Notes under the pieces: model-generated
Told to the model about the DNA's origin: nothing
The model's input: only the letters and a program-made list of their open reading frames with translations
Databases searched by the model: none
Translations under genes and position numbers: made by a program
Source: Labia minor
Lineage: Eukaryota > Arthropoda > Insecta > Dermaptera > Spongiphoridae
Direction of reading: 5' to 3'
NCBI GenBank assembly: GCA_963082975.1
Contig: OY720348.1
Span: forward strand, 61,343,719-61,407,718
Length of the DNA: 64,000 bases
Part shown: piece by piece, positions 22,962 to 33,651 of the stretch
Layout: each line of letters starts with the position of its first letter
Position numbering within the stretch: the stretch's first letter is position 1

Positions 22962-23487
22962 AATTATATTGTATGGTGATCCAGTCATAGATTTGGATAA
23001 AACTTACTAGTGGGATCCTTTTTACATTCCAAATAAACTTATCTTATGCAATTTTTGCGGGTCGCTTCTAGTTTACAGAGACAAAATGGATTAAAGATTG
23101 CATATAAATCCATTGATATTCTATTTTGTTTTATTAATTTGACCATCAGAGGGCACCATTAATTTTCGATCATTTTCAGTTCAGATTAGATATAGAAAAA
23201 TTAAAAATATAATTAATTAAATAATTTCCCTATATCCAAACCGAACCGAAAAAACCGAAAATTTGGAACAAGTGAATAATTAGTGAATTAGTCAATAAAA
23301 CATTACTTAATGACACCATATTTCAGGGTTCTTAATAACCTAATCTGGAAAAATGTAATCCTTTTTATCTCGTAAACTAGAAGCGACCCGCAAAAATTAC
23401 ATAATAAAAGTTTATTTGGTATGTAAAAATGAACCCACTAGTATAGTTTTATCCAAATTCATGACTGGATGACCAATCAATATAATT
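22962..23487. mobile_element. Palindromic fold-back MITE, full copy
   Basis: Symmetric 23-nt termini (22962-22984 and 23465-23487; 20 of 23 pair, both beginning AATTATATTG) flank the family core TCATAGATTTGGATAAAAC and its inverse. The arms continue through GCGGGTCGCTTCTAGTTTAC to a central inverted segment (ATATAGAAAAATTAAAA against CTATATCCAAACCGA). The unit is essentially one long imperfect hairpin of about 525 bp. Confidence 0.85.
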
Positions 23488-24362
23488 CTCTGAGAAAGTG
23501 TTTGAATTGAAAATTGTGAATATTCATTTTTTTATTTTTATTAATTGATAAATCAGGTAAAATACAATGTTTCAAATTAAAACAAAATATAAATAAAGAA
23601 AAATAAAAATTATAATTTAGAAACGAATCTGAGAACAATAAAAAGAATATTGTTTTTTTAAAACGTACGTCCAAATATGGTGTAGTAGAATTTTTTTTTT
23701 TTTTAAATGTCTTTTTTTTTATTGACTCAACCCGCGCTTCATCTACATTCAATTCAATTGATTCAGGTTAATGAATGATGAATACAATTGGTAAACTGTT
23801 ATATTTCACAAAAAAAAAAAATTATTTTCATTTTTTTTTCTTCTTTTATAGCATTTAATGTATTTATATATTAATAATTGATTTAATGGCAGAATCAAAC
23901 AAAGCAAGACAGATATATAGGATTGGGATTTTAAAGAGTATCAAACTGAAATCATTATGAGGATCAACATGAAACATCAGCCTAGGAGAAAGAAAAAAGA
24001 AAAAAGAGCACACTTTATGGCCAGTTGTATGGCAATAGCTTATAGCCTTTAGATGCAATATTCCAGGCGCTCCATGAGTTGAAACCATAAAACATTCCAT
24101 GGCAGGCATCATTTTTTTTTTTTTTTTTTGGGTTCACAAAGGTGAATGCGCCCAGGGACCCTAATGCCTTGCCTATGGTCTCTGAACGATAACAAAGGGT
24201 TTTATTGGGTTAATAACAAACCAAGTGTTTTCTTAATGTTCCTCTAGTGAGATTTACCCTTTTAGTAAACGTTTTCTTATCGATACCAAATTTTTATTTT
24301 CATTTTACAGGGATTTTTTTCTACATTATTGTCTTTTTTTTGTATATGAAATTTATATTTTA
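23488..24362. other. Gene-free stretch
   Basis: Poly-T at 23692-23704 and 24112-24130. The minus frames at 23477-23752 and 23864-24112 are low complexity or unrecognised. Confidence 0.5.
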
Positions 24363-24530
24363 ACTAGTTGAACCCGTTGTCAATGGTGTTTGCAATTTCA
24401 GTTTAAAAAATGAATTTATCGTGGTTTGCAGCAATTAATTAAATAGTTTTTTGAAAACAATATTTTTCGTATACCTAATGAACATTTTTTAGTAATCGCC
24501 ATCTAGTGTCATGTGACCAAATTATGGAGT
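24363..24530 (+). repeat. AACTAG-TGAACCCGTTG dispersed repeat
   Basis: Begins AACTAGTTGAACCCGTTGTC, then GGTGTTTGCAATTT. This is shared with 61302-61345, and more weakly with 38856. Such ACTAG...TGAACCCG starts are seen at the ends of several invertebrate retrotransposon remnants; the family here is not established. Confidence 0.45.
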
Positions 24531-24546
24531 TAGGTGATGAGTGATT

Positions 24547-24640
24547 ATGGCTTTTATACATATATAATAATAATAATAATGACACATGGCTTTTATACAT
24601 ATATATATATATAATAATAATATTAATAATAATGACACAC
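24547..24640 (+). repeat. Tandem duplication with (TAA)n
   Basis: Two head-to-tail units of ATGGCTTTTATACATATA followed by (TAA)n and TGACACA; the second unit has a longer AT run. Confidence 0.85.
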
Positions 24641-25691
24641 TAACTGAAGTCATTCTCTCCATTCAAAAGCCACTCCAGATTCATTGTTTTGTTTGTTTTT
24701 TTACTTAACATAAAATAAAACAATAACCGAGGATAATATATATAATTAAAAATCAATTCAAATCATCACCTGACAGGGATTAATTAGAGCATCAAGTGCT
24801 GTTTTGGTACCACAATCATTAAAATAATAATAATCGGATTAAAGATAACACTCTGGCTATATTTCCATCAAATAATGAAAATTAATCATTTTGATAAATA
24901 AATAAGATAAGATAAAAATAAATTCACTATATCTCTATATCTTAATAAAAAAAGAACATTATTTATAATAATATATTAAAATTTTGTATATTTTTAAGAT
25001 CTTCATTTTTATTTTAATTAAAATCTTTTTTGCAAAATTTTAATTTAAATATAAATAATATTCACTTTATAAAAATATATAACTATAAGTAGGATGAATT
25101 ATTTTTTAATTATATAAATACAATTTATATCTTATCTTATTATATTAATAAAAATTGTATATATATGAAAATTATAGATGTTTATATAATGTTACAATGT
25201 TATAAATAATTAATTAATTATTTATTATTATAAACATTTATAATTTTTAATATAATAACCATTTGTCTGTTGTAGGTATTATATGAATAGATAACGTAGT
25301 ACATAACTTTAAAGGACGAGAGTAGAATTTCATTAAAACTATCGATTATTATAGACTTATAATACTAATATCAATATATCTCCTGTTTGATAAACCACAA
25401 TCGCAAGTGGTATTGAGATGTCTGGTATCAAAGTGACCACAGGTAAGTAAAGGATTTATAAATAAAATATGATTTATTTAGTCAAATCCGATTTCGATCA
25501 AGATCTACCCTTCTTCATTCCAGATAGTAATAATCACTCTCTTTTCATCAATTCATTTATTTGAGGTGTGCCTGGCGTTATTTTCAGACATTGAATAAAT
25601 TGGAAACAGTGCATTTGCTTTACATATATTACATCTATCGATATGGTCCCATTTACATTTTTTTTTGTATTTTAATTTATGAAGAAATCAT
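24641..25691. other. Gene-free AT-rich stretch
   Basis: Contains a short fragment of mosaic family B (about 25128-25163, TATCTTATCTTATTATATTA). Nothing else is supported. Confidence 0.55.
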
Positions 25692-25790
25692 TAGTCACCA
25701 ACCAAATAGAAAGCAGCCACCGTTGACAGCCCCCAAACAAGAAGAAAATATATTCGAAGACGAGAGACTTTCAATCTCAACCCTTGGAGG
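25692..25790 (+). CDS. Possible internal exon, unknown protein
   Basis: Within a long open frame (25561-25968, no ATG at its start) a segment of about 33 codons stands out from the low-complexity flanks: it reads HQPNRKQPPLTAPKQEEN then IFEDERLSISTLGG. It is preceded by CATTAG and followed by GGAG|GTATTA, usable acceptor and donor sites. The residues are hydrophilic, with no domain I recognise. The reverse strand is also open, so coding status and strand are uncertain. No partner exon could be identified nearby. Confidence 0.18.
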
Positions 25791-26325
25791 TATTAATATT
25801 CTATTCTTAGGGTGTAGTATTTTGACCAGATATTTTTTTTTTCTTTTTAAGAACCAATCAACTTTTAAATTAATCAACGTTTCGGAAATAAAATTACCAT
25901 TGATTGAATATGCGTACCGTTGGGGGAAGAGTGGGGTAGGGAAAGAGTTAGGATTTTCTTTAATTTAATTGAAATGAAGGCATATCCACTCAGGCATCGT
26001 CATGTCACGCCTTGACTCATAGAAATTACATTAAATCAGTAGTTAAGGCAAATGGAGGCCACCCGCCTGTTGGACCCAACCAACAGTTCATTACTTGCCA
26101 GTTATCTAGGATTAAAACCAACCACTGATAAAAAGGAGAACAGCCTCTATAATCAGAATCAGAATAATCAGCTTTATTATGAACATCATATATACATTAA
26201 ATATTAAATAATAAATAGTTGATTGCTTCGTGAAGCCTATAAAATTCCAGGATTGTAATAATATTTCTTTTTCATCATCCTCTTTCCACACACAAACTTT
26301 AATTATTATTATTTTATTATAATAA
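25791..26325. other. No clear gene
   Basis: Apparently unique sequence ending in (ATT)n just before the SINE. No repeat or exon I can support. Confidence 0.5.
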
Positions 26326-26606
26326 AGGCGCCACAGGGTGGGAGGTAGCCTAGCTGGTTCACATTCTCGTGGCCCCGGTTTCAAGTCCCGGGCTTGGAAA
26401 AAAATTTATCTAGCTAGGGTCTATGGGACAGAGTCAACACGGCCTCCGGGATCAAAATTGGGAAGCTACTTGATAAAAAGTAGCGCCTCCGATCAAGAAA
26501 ATCAAGATAAAGGTTGATAGGTCCGGTTCTACTGATCATAGGACACCTCATTAATATAATCGACTTGATAGGCCCTGTCCTTGCCTATGATATACAAATG
26601 TCAGAC
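26326..26606 (+). mobile_element. tRNA-derived SINE, full-length copy
   Basis: Starts AAGGCGCCACAGGGTGGGAG. The A box TAGCCTAGCTGG (26346-26357) is a consensus match, and the B-box-like GGTTTCAAGTCC is at 26378-26389, the correct spacing for a tRNA-type Pol III promoter. The body runs through GGAAGCTACTTGATAAAAAG to the end near ACAAATGTCAGAC. (ATT)n precedes the 5' end. Confidence 0.88.
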
Positions 26607-26674
26607 GTTTTTTTGTATCCATGGTGTTTGGTGCTAAATGATCTATTAAACTAAAATTTTAAATTATGTAAAAA

Positions 26675-26870
26675 TTTGTTCCTTAATTATCAATTGACTT
26701 TGCATAATCTTTAGTTTTTAGATAGATAAATATAAAAACGGTGGTTAAATCAAAAACATGGTTCTGGCTAAATATATAAAAATATAGAAGAAATTAGGAG
26801 AAGATTTAAATTGGATGGAGGTGGCGCAATTATAATTTATACTTTATATATAAATATTATATATTTTAGT
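26675..26870 (+). repeat. Dispersed repeat F, copy 1
   Basis: About 200 bp, strongly similar to 35773-35975 in direct orientation. Shared segments include ATCAAAAACATGGTTCTGGC and AAGAAATTAGGAGAAGATTT, then TATACTTTATATATAAATAT. No terminal inverted repeats or ORF seen. Confidence 0.8.
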
Positions 26871-27600
26871 ATATATTGTGTATTAAGAAAAAAAATATTG
26901 CTCAGAATTAGAATTACCAATTTATTACCAAGTTTTTTTTTTGTTTTTTTTTGTTTTTTTTTTCAAGATTATAAATAAACTAAATTTTTATTTAAATATT
27001 TTAAATTAATAAAACATATAAATTTTTCTTAGATGAGCTTTCATAAATAATAAAATTAAGTGGAGATTTTATTATGCGCTTTCCAAAGGGTTGAACACTT
27101 TTCATGCTCATGATTCATCTTAAATGGGATGGAAACAATTGGAGGAAAATTGCTCTGGCTGCAAATGGTCAACAATTAAGATCTCTAATCTTCAATCAGC
27201 AAATGAAATTTCCATGAAAATTGAATCTATTTTCAGTTGAAAAATTTTAACTTAAATATCCGTTCATTATTTAATGTATTTATTACTTTATTTATTTATT
27301 CTTTTATTAGCTTATCACAAAATGGTAATCCAAATGAGGAATGAATAAATAATGAAAACTAACCCTTTGGTAAATAACCATCGGATTAATTCGATATTGG
27401 AAATAAAATATGTAAAGTTTTATTTTATATATATATATAAAGAGAGAGAGAGGGAGGGAGAGAAAGAGAGAGAGATATTTATTTATTGTATTTTTACTAT
27501 CACGCCAGAGATAGTATTGCGATCACGAAAATGAATGAGATTTTGAAGTTTTTATACGTTTTGAAGGTTCCTGAATCATTTTCACTAAGGTTGAGAAAAA
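26871..27600. other. Gene-free stretch
   Basis: Poly-T around 26933-26963 and (GA)n at 27440-27475. Nothing else supported. Confidence 0.55.
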
Positions 27601-27960
27601 TGTGTGTGTGTGTGTGTGTGTGTGTATGTAGACAAGATTACACAAAAAAGGTTTGAGCTAGAATAATGAAATTTGCTACACGGGCATTATTCAAAATTCG
27701 TAGTTTTCTATCAACTTTTGAGAAATGTTGCTAAACCGGAAGAGGGTCATTACCTACAACGTTTTGATTTTTTTTCCTCTAAAGTGACCGTAAAAATAAA
27801 GATATATGTTTGATAGTTTGTCACATGATTAAAAATTGTATAAAATGCTAGAGATAAAATTTCAGCTTGATTGACTCGCTGAAAGTACTGGAATTAATTT
27901 GTTAACACTGCAAATCACGCGCCAACACGTGACGTGATTTCATCAACAAAGAGTCAAAGA
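27601..27960 (-). mobile_element. Likely LINE 3' end with (CA)n tail
   Basis: Read on the minus strand, non-coding sequence with AATTTCATTATTCTAGCTC is followed by TTTTTTGTGTAATCTTGTC and then a (CA)n tail (27601-27625). A 3' untranslated region ending in a simple-repeat tail fits RTE-like LINEs. No coding part remains. Confidence 0.4.
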
Positions 27961-29122
27961 CGCACTGGTTTAATAAATTTGATTTATTAATTTTAATTTT
28001 TAATTTATAATTAATTAAATTTAATTTAAATATAATATACGTTAATTAATCCAATTTAAATTTGCGAGATTGTCTAGTGGAGACACCCCAGCTTATTTCA
28101 AAATTAAATCAAAATAAGATAAAAATAAAGTAATAGTTTTATATGTTTTAGTAAGGGGGTGTGTAGTGAGAGGAAAGTGAAAGAAGGTTTTCGCGACAAA
28201 ATACATATAAATTAAATCATGGAGAAGGTTCCTTTCTCTTGGTTCCCCATTCAACCAGGGGTTGTGGTTATTTATTTATTCTTTTATTTTGATCGTTTGA
28301 TAATAAATAAATTCTTTTTTAAAAGGTGCTTCGATAAATTGAAAAATGTAATTGATTAAAGACCCCATTAAAGGAAAGAGCCTTGTCACAGGGAGCATTC
28401 CACCACCGATTTGATTTGTCAGGGGAGACGAAAGGGGTGGGAGAGACGTGGGTGGGGGTGAGGAGAAGGTACGCTTTACCACCGTGCAAATGTCTAGGTA
28501 TGCGCCTTTCTAAACCATTTATTCATAACCCCCCCACCACCCTCACCCCCCAGAAAAATGCTAGGCTTAGTAACATGCGCAGTCACTTAAATGCACTTAA
28601 GTAAATAAATAAATAAAAAAAAAACAGAGGGTCGGAGGTTGAAAAATGAAAAATACAAAAAGGGACAATGAAAACAAAAATGGCTGCGCTTTAGTAAATT
28701 ATCCTTCTTTGGTTGTATTGCAGGGCTAACAGAGAGGATAAGGGAGGAGGGGCGTGATGGAAGGGTTGGGGGTGTGATTCAGTCTATTTTTTTTTTCTAA
28801 GTGGCACAAGGCGAAACTTGTCGTGGCCGAAAGGAGGTTCGCGTGCAGCCGGCCGCAATCATTTTCCAGCATACGTTTAATATTCAGACCAAAAAACATG
28901 CGTTTATTATACGGCCATCACCATGATATAAGATTTACTAAATATTGCTTTTTATTATTAATATTAGTATTGTTATTGTTATTGTTATTATATTAGAAGA
29001 GCGGGTAGAACATCCCATACTAAAACGCCCTTCATTGAGGATTAAGACGATATTTTAAATTTAACGCTCGCGTTATTAAAGCCGAAAAACCGAGAGAAAA
29101 GAAGTTGAATTGTCTTGGATTT

Positions 29123-29156
<34 letters not shown>

Positions 29157-29623
29157 ACTAAAAAAGGCAAAAGAGAGAGAGAAAGGGAGAGAGGGAGAGA
29201 AAAAGAAAGATAAAACGAGTGAAAGGGCAACTTAAAAACTTGAAATAAATTTTTCAAAATGATTAGCAAACATTCAGACGAAGTTTATATGTTTTTGTTG
29301 TTTCCCTTCGACATGGAGAACTTCCCAGACAGGTGGATACTCTGCCGAGAATTTCCATTGCACCACAAAATGAAGAAAAAAAACAAGAATAAAATATAAA
29401 GTATTTTTTTTTTAATTTTTTTAAATAAAATTCAATTTTTAGTATTTTATAAGTAATTAATGTTTATTTTTTTAAATATGTAATTAATTTTCTAATTGAA
29501 AAATTAACCTGATTCATCTTCATTCTATTCCTACGTTCTTTCCGGATTTATGAGAGCTACCTTTATCATTTGTCATTTCCCTATTGGTTTCCTCTTATAC
29601 ATTTTCTACTACAAATTCTAATA
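27961..29623. other. Gene-free, with GC-rich islands
   Basis: Two GC-richer islands (28380-28560 and 28640-28870) contain G-runs compatible with G-quadruplex formation (28424-28460) and CGTGGCCGAAAGGAGG. They have no sustained frame. (TTA)n and (TTG)n lie at 28955-28990, (TA)n at 29129-29156 and a GA-rich tract at 29170-29215. Confidence 0.5.
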
Positions 29624-29948
29624 CATTTAACGCTCTATATAAGCAACGCATTTGAACCAATTTAAATAAAAAAGTTTCTTATTTAAAATTCAAAAATATG
29701 AATGAATGAATTAATTAATTAACAGAAACTACCAGAAATTCTAGTAACTATTCTAATTAACAGAAATTAACTTCAATACTGAAAGCATAAAACACAAACA
29801 TATTCCAATAACCGAAATTTTTACAATTTGAGGTTGAACAGCTGTCATTTCAAATATTTATCTTTAAAACAAAATAAGTTGCTTATACAGAACAGTTTAA
29901 CTAAAAAAAATTGCTTGTAGAGAGGTATCTTATATAGAACGTTCACTA
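29624..29948. mobile_element. Pogo/Tigger-like MITE, diverged copy
   Basis: TA-flanked (29622-29623 and 29949-29950). The ends CATTTAACGCTCTATATAAG and TATATAGAACGTTCACTA are decayed forms of CAGTGAACGCTCTATATAAG. The interior matches the copies at 39049 and 56552, including TCTAGTAACTATTCTAATTA and AAGTTGCTTATACAGAACAG. Confidence 0.8.
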
Positions 29949-29950
29949 TA

Positions 29951-30077
29951 GTTTATTGTTGTGTTTCGAAATGGTTTTTAATTTCAAAAATGTTCTAGAG
30001 GTCGTATGATCCGGAAAAAACGTTCATTTTTCTATTAATTCTTCCTTTTATTCGTATTTCAGGCTTTGAAATGGAAT
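29951..30077. other. Spacer
   Basis: Short AT-rich sequence ending with a usable splice acceptor (TCGTATTTCAG at 30052-30062). Confidence 0.3.
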
Positions 30078-30350
30078 ATGATGATTATGATGATGATTAT
30101 TATTTTGATTGTTCCCTCAGCTAACCAAATGTTTTATTTTCCCGTCTTCTTTATTACAGAAAATTATTTTAAATCGTTGTCCAAATTGGAAATGGCCCCA
30201 TTTTCATTTCATCTTAATGTCGATTTCTTCACTTTTAATTGGATTCGTTTAATATATCGTTATGCCGTGAATTTGAGAAGAGAGCGATGGTTAAGTGGAC
30301 ATGAGAGTTTTATTTTCGGGTTGGATAAAAGAAGAAGGTGGTGGAAATGA
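30078..30350 (+). CDS. Weak ORF with signal-peptide-like start
   Basis: A 91-codon frame from ATG at 30078. Its start, MMIMMMIIILIVPSANQ, looks like a hydrophobic signal segment with a small-residue cleavage region. A mixed stretch with LSKLEMAPFSFHLN follows, and the end is basic (DKRRRWWK). A TTTCAG acceptor lies 15 bp upstream. The ATG-rich start is a run of ATGATTATGATG repeats, so the hydrophobic look may be a by-product of simple sequence. No family recognised. Confidence 0.15.
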   Translation: MMIMMMIIILIVPSANQMFYFPVFFITENYFKSLSKLEMAPFSFHLNVDFFTFNWIRLIYRYAVNLRRERWLSGHESFIFGLDKRRRWWK

Positions 30351-30642
30351 GAGATGCCGGAAGTATTTCACCCGTCTGAAAAATCCATCTATTAATGAGG
30401 GTTTCCTCAAAAAAAAAAACCTATTATGAAATCATCCTTGACTTTGAGGCAATTATTTCACAATTTCTTTCTTTGGGCGCCATCAAGATTGCAATTCTGA
30501 CAGAAGAAGAATGATACCCTTCATTGACCAGTAAAATTAATTATTATAGAAAACAGTGAATTCAATTCTAAAATTAAAAAAATAAAATTGATCATATTTC
30601 AATTGAAAAAGTGTTTAATAATAATAATGATAATCTGACTCA
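30351..30642. other. No feature seen
   Basis: AT-rich spacer with no repeat or frame of note. Confidence 0.5.
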
Positions 30643-30646
30643 TTAA

Positions 30647-30729
30647 CACCTACCCAGCGGCATGTACCACCGGTGGCTTATGCCGCCAGATAAAATAAAT
30701 AGACAAATTATGGAGCAGGCGGGAACGTG
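30647..30729. mobile_element. 83-bp piggyBac-type mini-MITE
   Basis: Bounded by TTAA on both sides (30643-30646 and 30730-30733), the piggyBac target. The termini CACCTACCCAGC and the reverse complement of the right end CACGTTCCCGCC are an imperfect inverted repeat. An internal near-palindrome around CCACCGGTGG (30658-30685) is flanked by CGGCAT and ATGCCG. No coding capacity. Confidence 0.7.
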
Positions 30730-31029
30730 TTAAAAAAGAAAACTATAAAATAATTTGATAATATTAAATTGAATTTTTTTTTTACCAAACCATTACTATT
30801 TATTATATAATTGAATTTCTTTCTTTCATATCAGGTCGAAATTTGTGTAAAAAAAATTTAAATAAATAAAATATTCATATTAAAATATTTAAAAATAATT
30901 CATTTAAAATTTAAATAAATGAAATTCATTTTTTTTAATTTAAAATAGAAAAAAATTAATATCTAGTTTTTTGAAATATTATTTATATAAAATTTGTTAA
31001 TAAATTCTTGAATATTTGAATATATATAG

Positions 31030-31117
31030 CAGGGGTGGCCAACACGTCGACCGCGGTCGACCGGTCGAACGCAAAGGCTTTAAAAGTAGCCCGCGAAGCC
31101 AAAGTTGGAAAAGTTAA
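31030..31117 (+). mobile_element. hAT-type single terminus
   Basis: Begins CAGGGGTGGCCAACACG, a hAT-style terminus, followed by a CG-rich palindromic stretch (GTCGACCGCGGTCGAC) and AAAGTAGCCCGCG. I could not find its partner end; a different repeat follows at 31118. Confidence 0.45.
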
Positions 31118-31292
31118 AAGGTAAAGGACATGATTTTTCCATGGGAGAGGGAAGGCAGAAAAAATCATGAGCTCACGTGAGGCCAGGAACGCCAATCCCT
31201 GAACTAGAATTCTTTTCTACTGGAATTATAGAAAAGAATCTACCCGTTACCCAGGATATTATTTTTAAATTTATTAAAAATTAATTTTACAT
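31118..31292 (+). repeat. Structured repeat G, copy 1
   Basis: Direct copy of 32478-32655. Shared blocks are GGTAAAGGACATGATT, AATCATGAGCTCACGTGAGG and ACGCCAATCCCTGAA, then the hairpin ATTCTTTTC...GAAAAGAAT. Pairing segments such as CATGATTTTT with AAAAAATCATG suggest an RNA-structured origin. No ORF. Confidence 0.75.
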
Positions 31293-32266
31293 TTCATGAA
31301 ACTTATTCAATTTTTTCTTATTGCTTCATATATAAAAACAATAAAATTATTTCCTAAGGAATTAATTAATTAACATAATACTAATAAAATTAATTAATAT
31401 TCATAATAATTAATTTAAATAATTATATATTAACATTTATAATTATATTATTAAAAATCTAAATTATAAAAAATAAACAAATTGAAAGATTTGAACTCAG
31501 ACAAAAGAATTACTAGTCACACTCCAATCCGGTGCGACTATGTTATCAACTAGTAAAAACATAGGAAAGAAATTCACTTGAAGGCTACGAAAATTCAGCC
31601 CATAAGCAATACATGGCAAAGACTTTATTCATAAAATATTGATTAAACAAAGAAAAATGATCATGGAAATAGTTATAATACAAGAAATACAAGAATCAAA
31701 AATAATCTTGTATTGAGAGAAGAGATATGCAAAGAATAATCATTTAATATAATTAATCAAAAGATTCGACGTCATTCAACATGGCAGCCGAAATCACATT
31801 GCATCTGTCAAAATTCAATAATTAATATTTAATTAAGGAAGCATCATAAAATTATATAATGCTAGTGAAAATGAATCTACATTGAATAACGAGTATTTTG
31901 ATATTCGTTTTATATATTGTTATCAGAAAATGTTTATTTCAAGTGTAAACATGATACCAAATAAAAATTAATTATAATTTTCATTTATATTTCACTAAAA
32001 ATCCATTTTATTAAAATCTGGCGAAAATTCTGTTGTATCTTTTTACTTTTATTCATTTTTTATGAAATTTTGTTATTAATTTGTATAAACTGAATCCAAT
32101 TGAATAGAAGTGTTTCTGCTAATTCTCCAAATCGTTCTATAAATATGAGTTCCAAGTTTTTATTAATATGAAGCGTAGGAGAGGTGGGTCCTCTCAGAGG
32201 CACATTAGACATGTCTCACTCGTGAATATAGCGGGTTTTGCTAGTTGGAGAATTGACGTAACCTGG
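31293..32266. other. Gene-free AT-rich stretch
   Basis: Contains a tRNA-like relic (31480-31554). An inverted pair AATTCTCCAA (about 32120) and TTGGAGAATT (about 32245) encloses the sequence just upstream of the double hairpin. Confidence 0.5.
31480..31554 (-). pseudogene. tRNA-like relic or SINE head
   Basis: On the minus strand, ACTAGTTGATAACATAGTCG resembles a D-arm/A-box region, and about 50 nt later CTGAGTTCAAATC resembles a T-arm/B-box. Central pairing is poor, so it cannot be a functional tRNA. It may be a degraded tRNA copy or the head of an unrelated SINE. Confidence 0.35.
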
Positions 32267-32338
32267 ATATATTTGAATAAACCCCCCGAAGGGGGGTTTA
32301 TTCAAATATATATAGGAGACTCTAAAGAGTCTCCTATA
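32267..32338. repeat. Double-hairpin element
   Basis: Two adjacent perfect inverted repeats. The first has 21-bp arms (32267-32287 and 32291-32311) with loop GAA, and its inner part is CCCCCC/GGGGGG. The second has 13-bp arms (32311-32323 and 32326-32338) with loop AA (TATAGGAGACTCT against AGAGTCTCCTATA). The 67-codon frame running through it is palindrome-encoded and not evidence of a protein. Confidence 0.85.
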
Positions 32339-32477
32339 AGAGACAAGATTTCAATTTTTTTTTCTTTTTAATGAAGCTATGCTAGGTATTCTCCTTCATC
32401 CAAATAAATTTGATTTTTGAATGATCAGGGTAGGGGGGGGGAGAGTAAGAGTTAGGGAATGGATGGAAAGGCGTCAA
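32339..32477. other. Spacer between hairpins and repeat G
   Basis: Contains T9 directly after the hairpins and a G10 run near 32433-32442. Confidence 0.4.
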
Positions 32478-32655
32478 TGGGTAAAGGACATGATTCCTCC
32501 AGGTAGAAGAGGGATTTAGAAGAAATCATGAGCTCACGTGAGGGCAGGGACGCCAATCCCTGAAATAGAATTCTTTTCCACTGGGTTTATAGAAAAGAAT
32601 CTACTCGCTACCCGGGATATTATTTTTAAATTTATTAAAAAATAATTTTAGATCA
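32478..32655 (+). repeat. Structured repeat G, copy 2
   Basis: Second copy, 1.36 kb downstream in the same orientation. It contains CAGGGACGCCAATCCCTG (a hairpin with 6-bp stem) and ATTCTTTTCCACTGGG, pairing with GAAAAGAAT. GGCGTC just upstream can pair with GACGCC inside. Confidence 0.75.
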
Positions 32656-33651
32656 TAATCATCCTATATGTTATTACATCTTTTATATACCATATATTTA
32701 TATTTTTCTTATCCCGATTTATATATACTTTTTATCCAAGGGCTTCCCTTTCTCAAAACACCGTTTAGTCCTAGACTACTCTACTCTATCCAAATTTCGG
32801 CTCTACCTCCCCCTCCTCTCATATCCATTCCAAAATGAAGTATTTATTTTAATTGAAGTTATAAATTTAAATGAAAAATAATAGCCCTTCCATTTACAAT
32901 TTTTTTTTATTAATATTATTATAATAATTAAAACTAACATATCTTTCATATATCTAAGAACATATATAAATATATTATTGATTTAACCTTTCTATATTTT
33001 AATATTTGACTATATAATTAATAATATATAATTTTTTCCCATTTTTTAGCACTTTATTACAAACATAATATATATTTTAATTTTTTTATTCGTTGTTCAA
33101 AAATAATATAAATATAAAATATATTTATTTATTATAATAAATAGATTTTGGAAACTTGGAACTTTTCTTTTCTTTTTATTTTTAAATTTTAATATCCGAT
33201 AAAATTGAATATATATTTTATTAAAGATTTTTTACTAAAATATTTTTTTTTTTTATAATATATAACTTCCTTCTGATTCGTTGTTGCATTTTATTAAATT
33301 TTATTAGTTTCTCTATCGGAGGGGCCTCTAAATTAGCACTCATAAAAAATATTAACCAATGAGTAATGGAAAGTATATAAAGAAATGGGAGGAGGTTATT
33401 TTTAGCCAATCCCACTTAAATAGAAAATGGCGGACAATTTAATGAAGAATTGAAAAATTATTTCTGTTAGACGTTATTAAAAGTAATATATATATTTTTT
33501 TAATAAATTTTTAAAAAATAAAAAACACCCTAATATATGTATTTATGTGAAATAATAAATCAATAACATAATATAATAAATATATTTTGTTTTTATCATC
33601 TTTTATACTACATAATCTACTACATATTGCATAATAAAAATATTAGTACTT
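32656..33651. other. Gene-free AT-rich stretch
   Basis: Pyrimidine-rich 32740-32830, then very AT-rich sequence. A 64-codon minus frame at 33221-33415 is unrecognised. Confidence 0.55.

Noticed and set aside
32168-32371. 67-codon ORF through the double hairpin
   Set aside because: The residues around NKPPEGGF and GDSKESP are produced by the palindromes themselves; no domain or start context.
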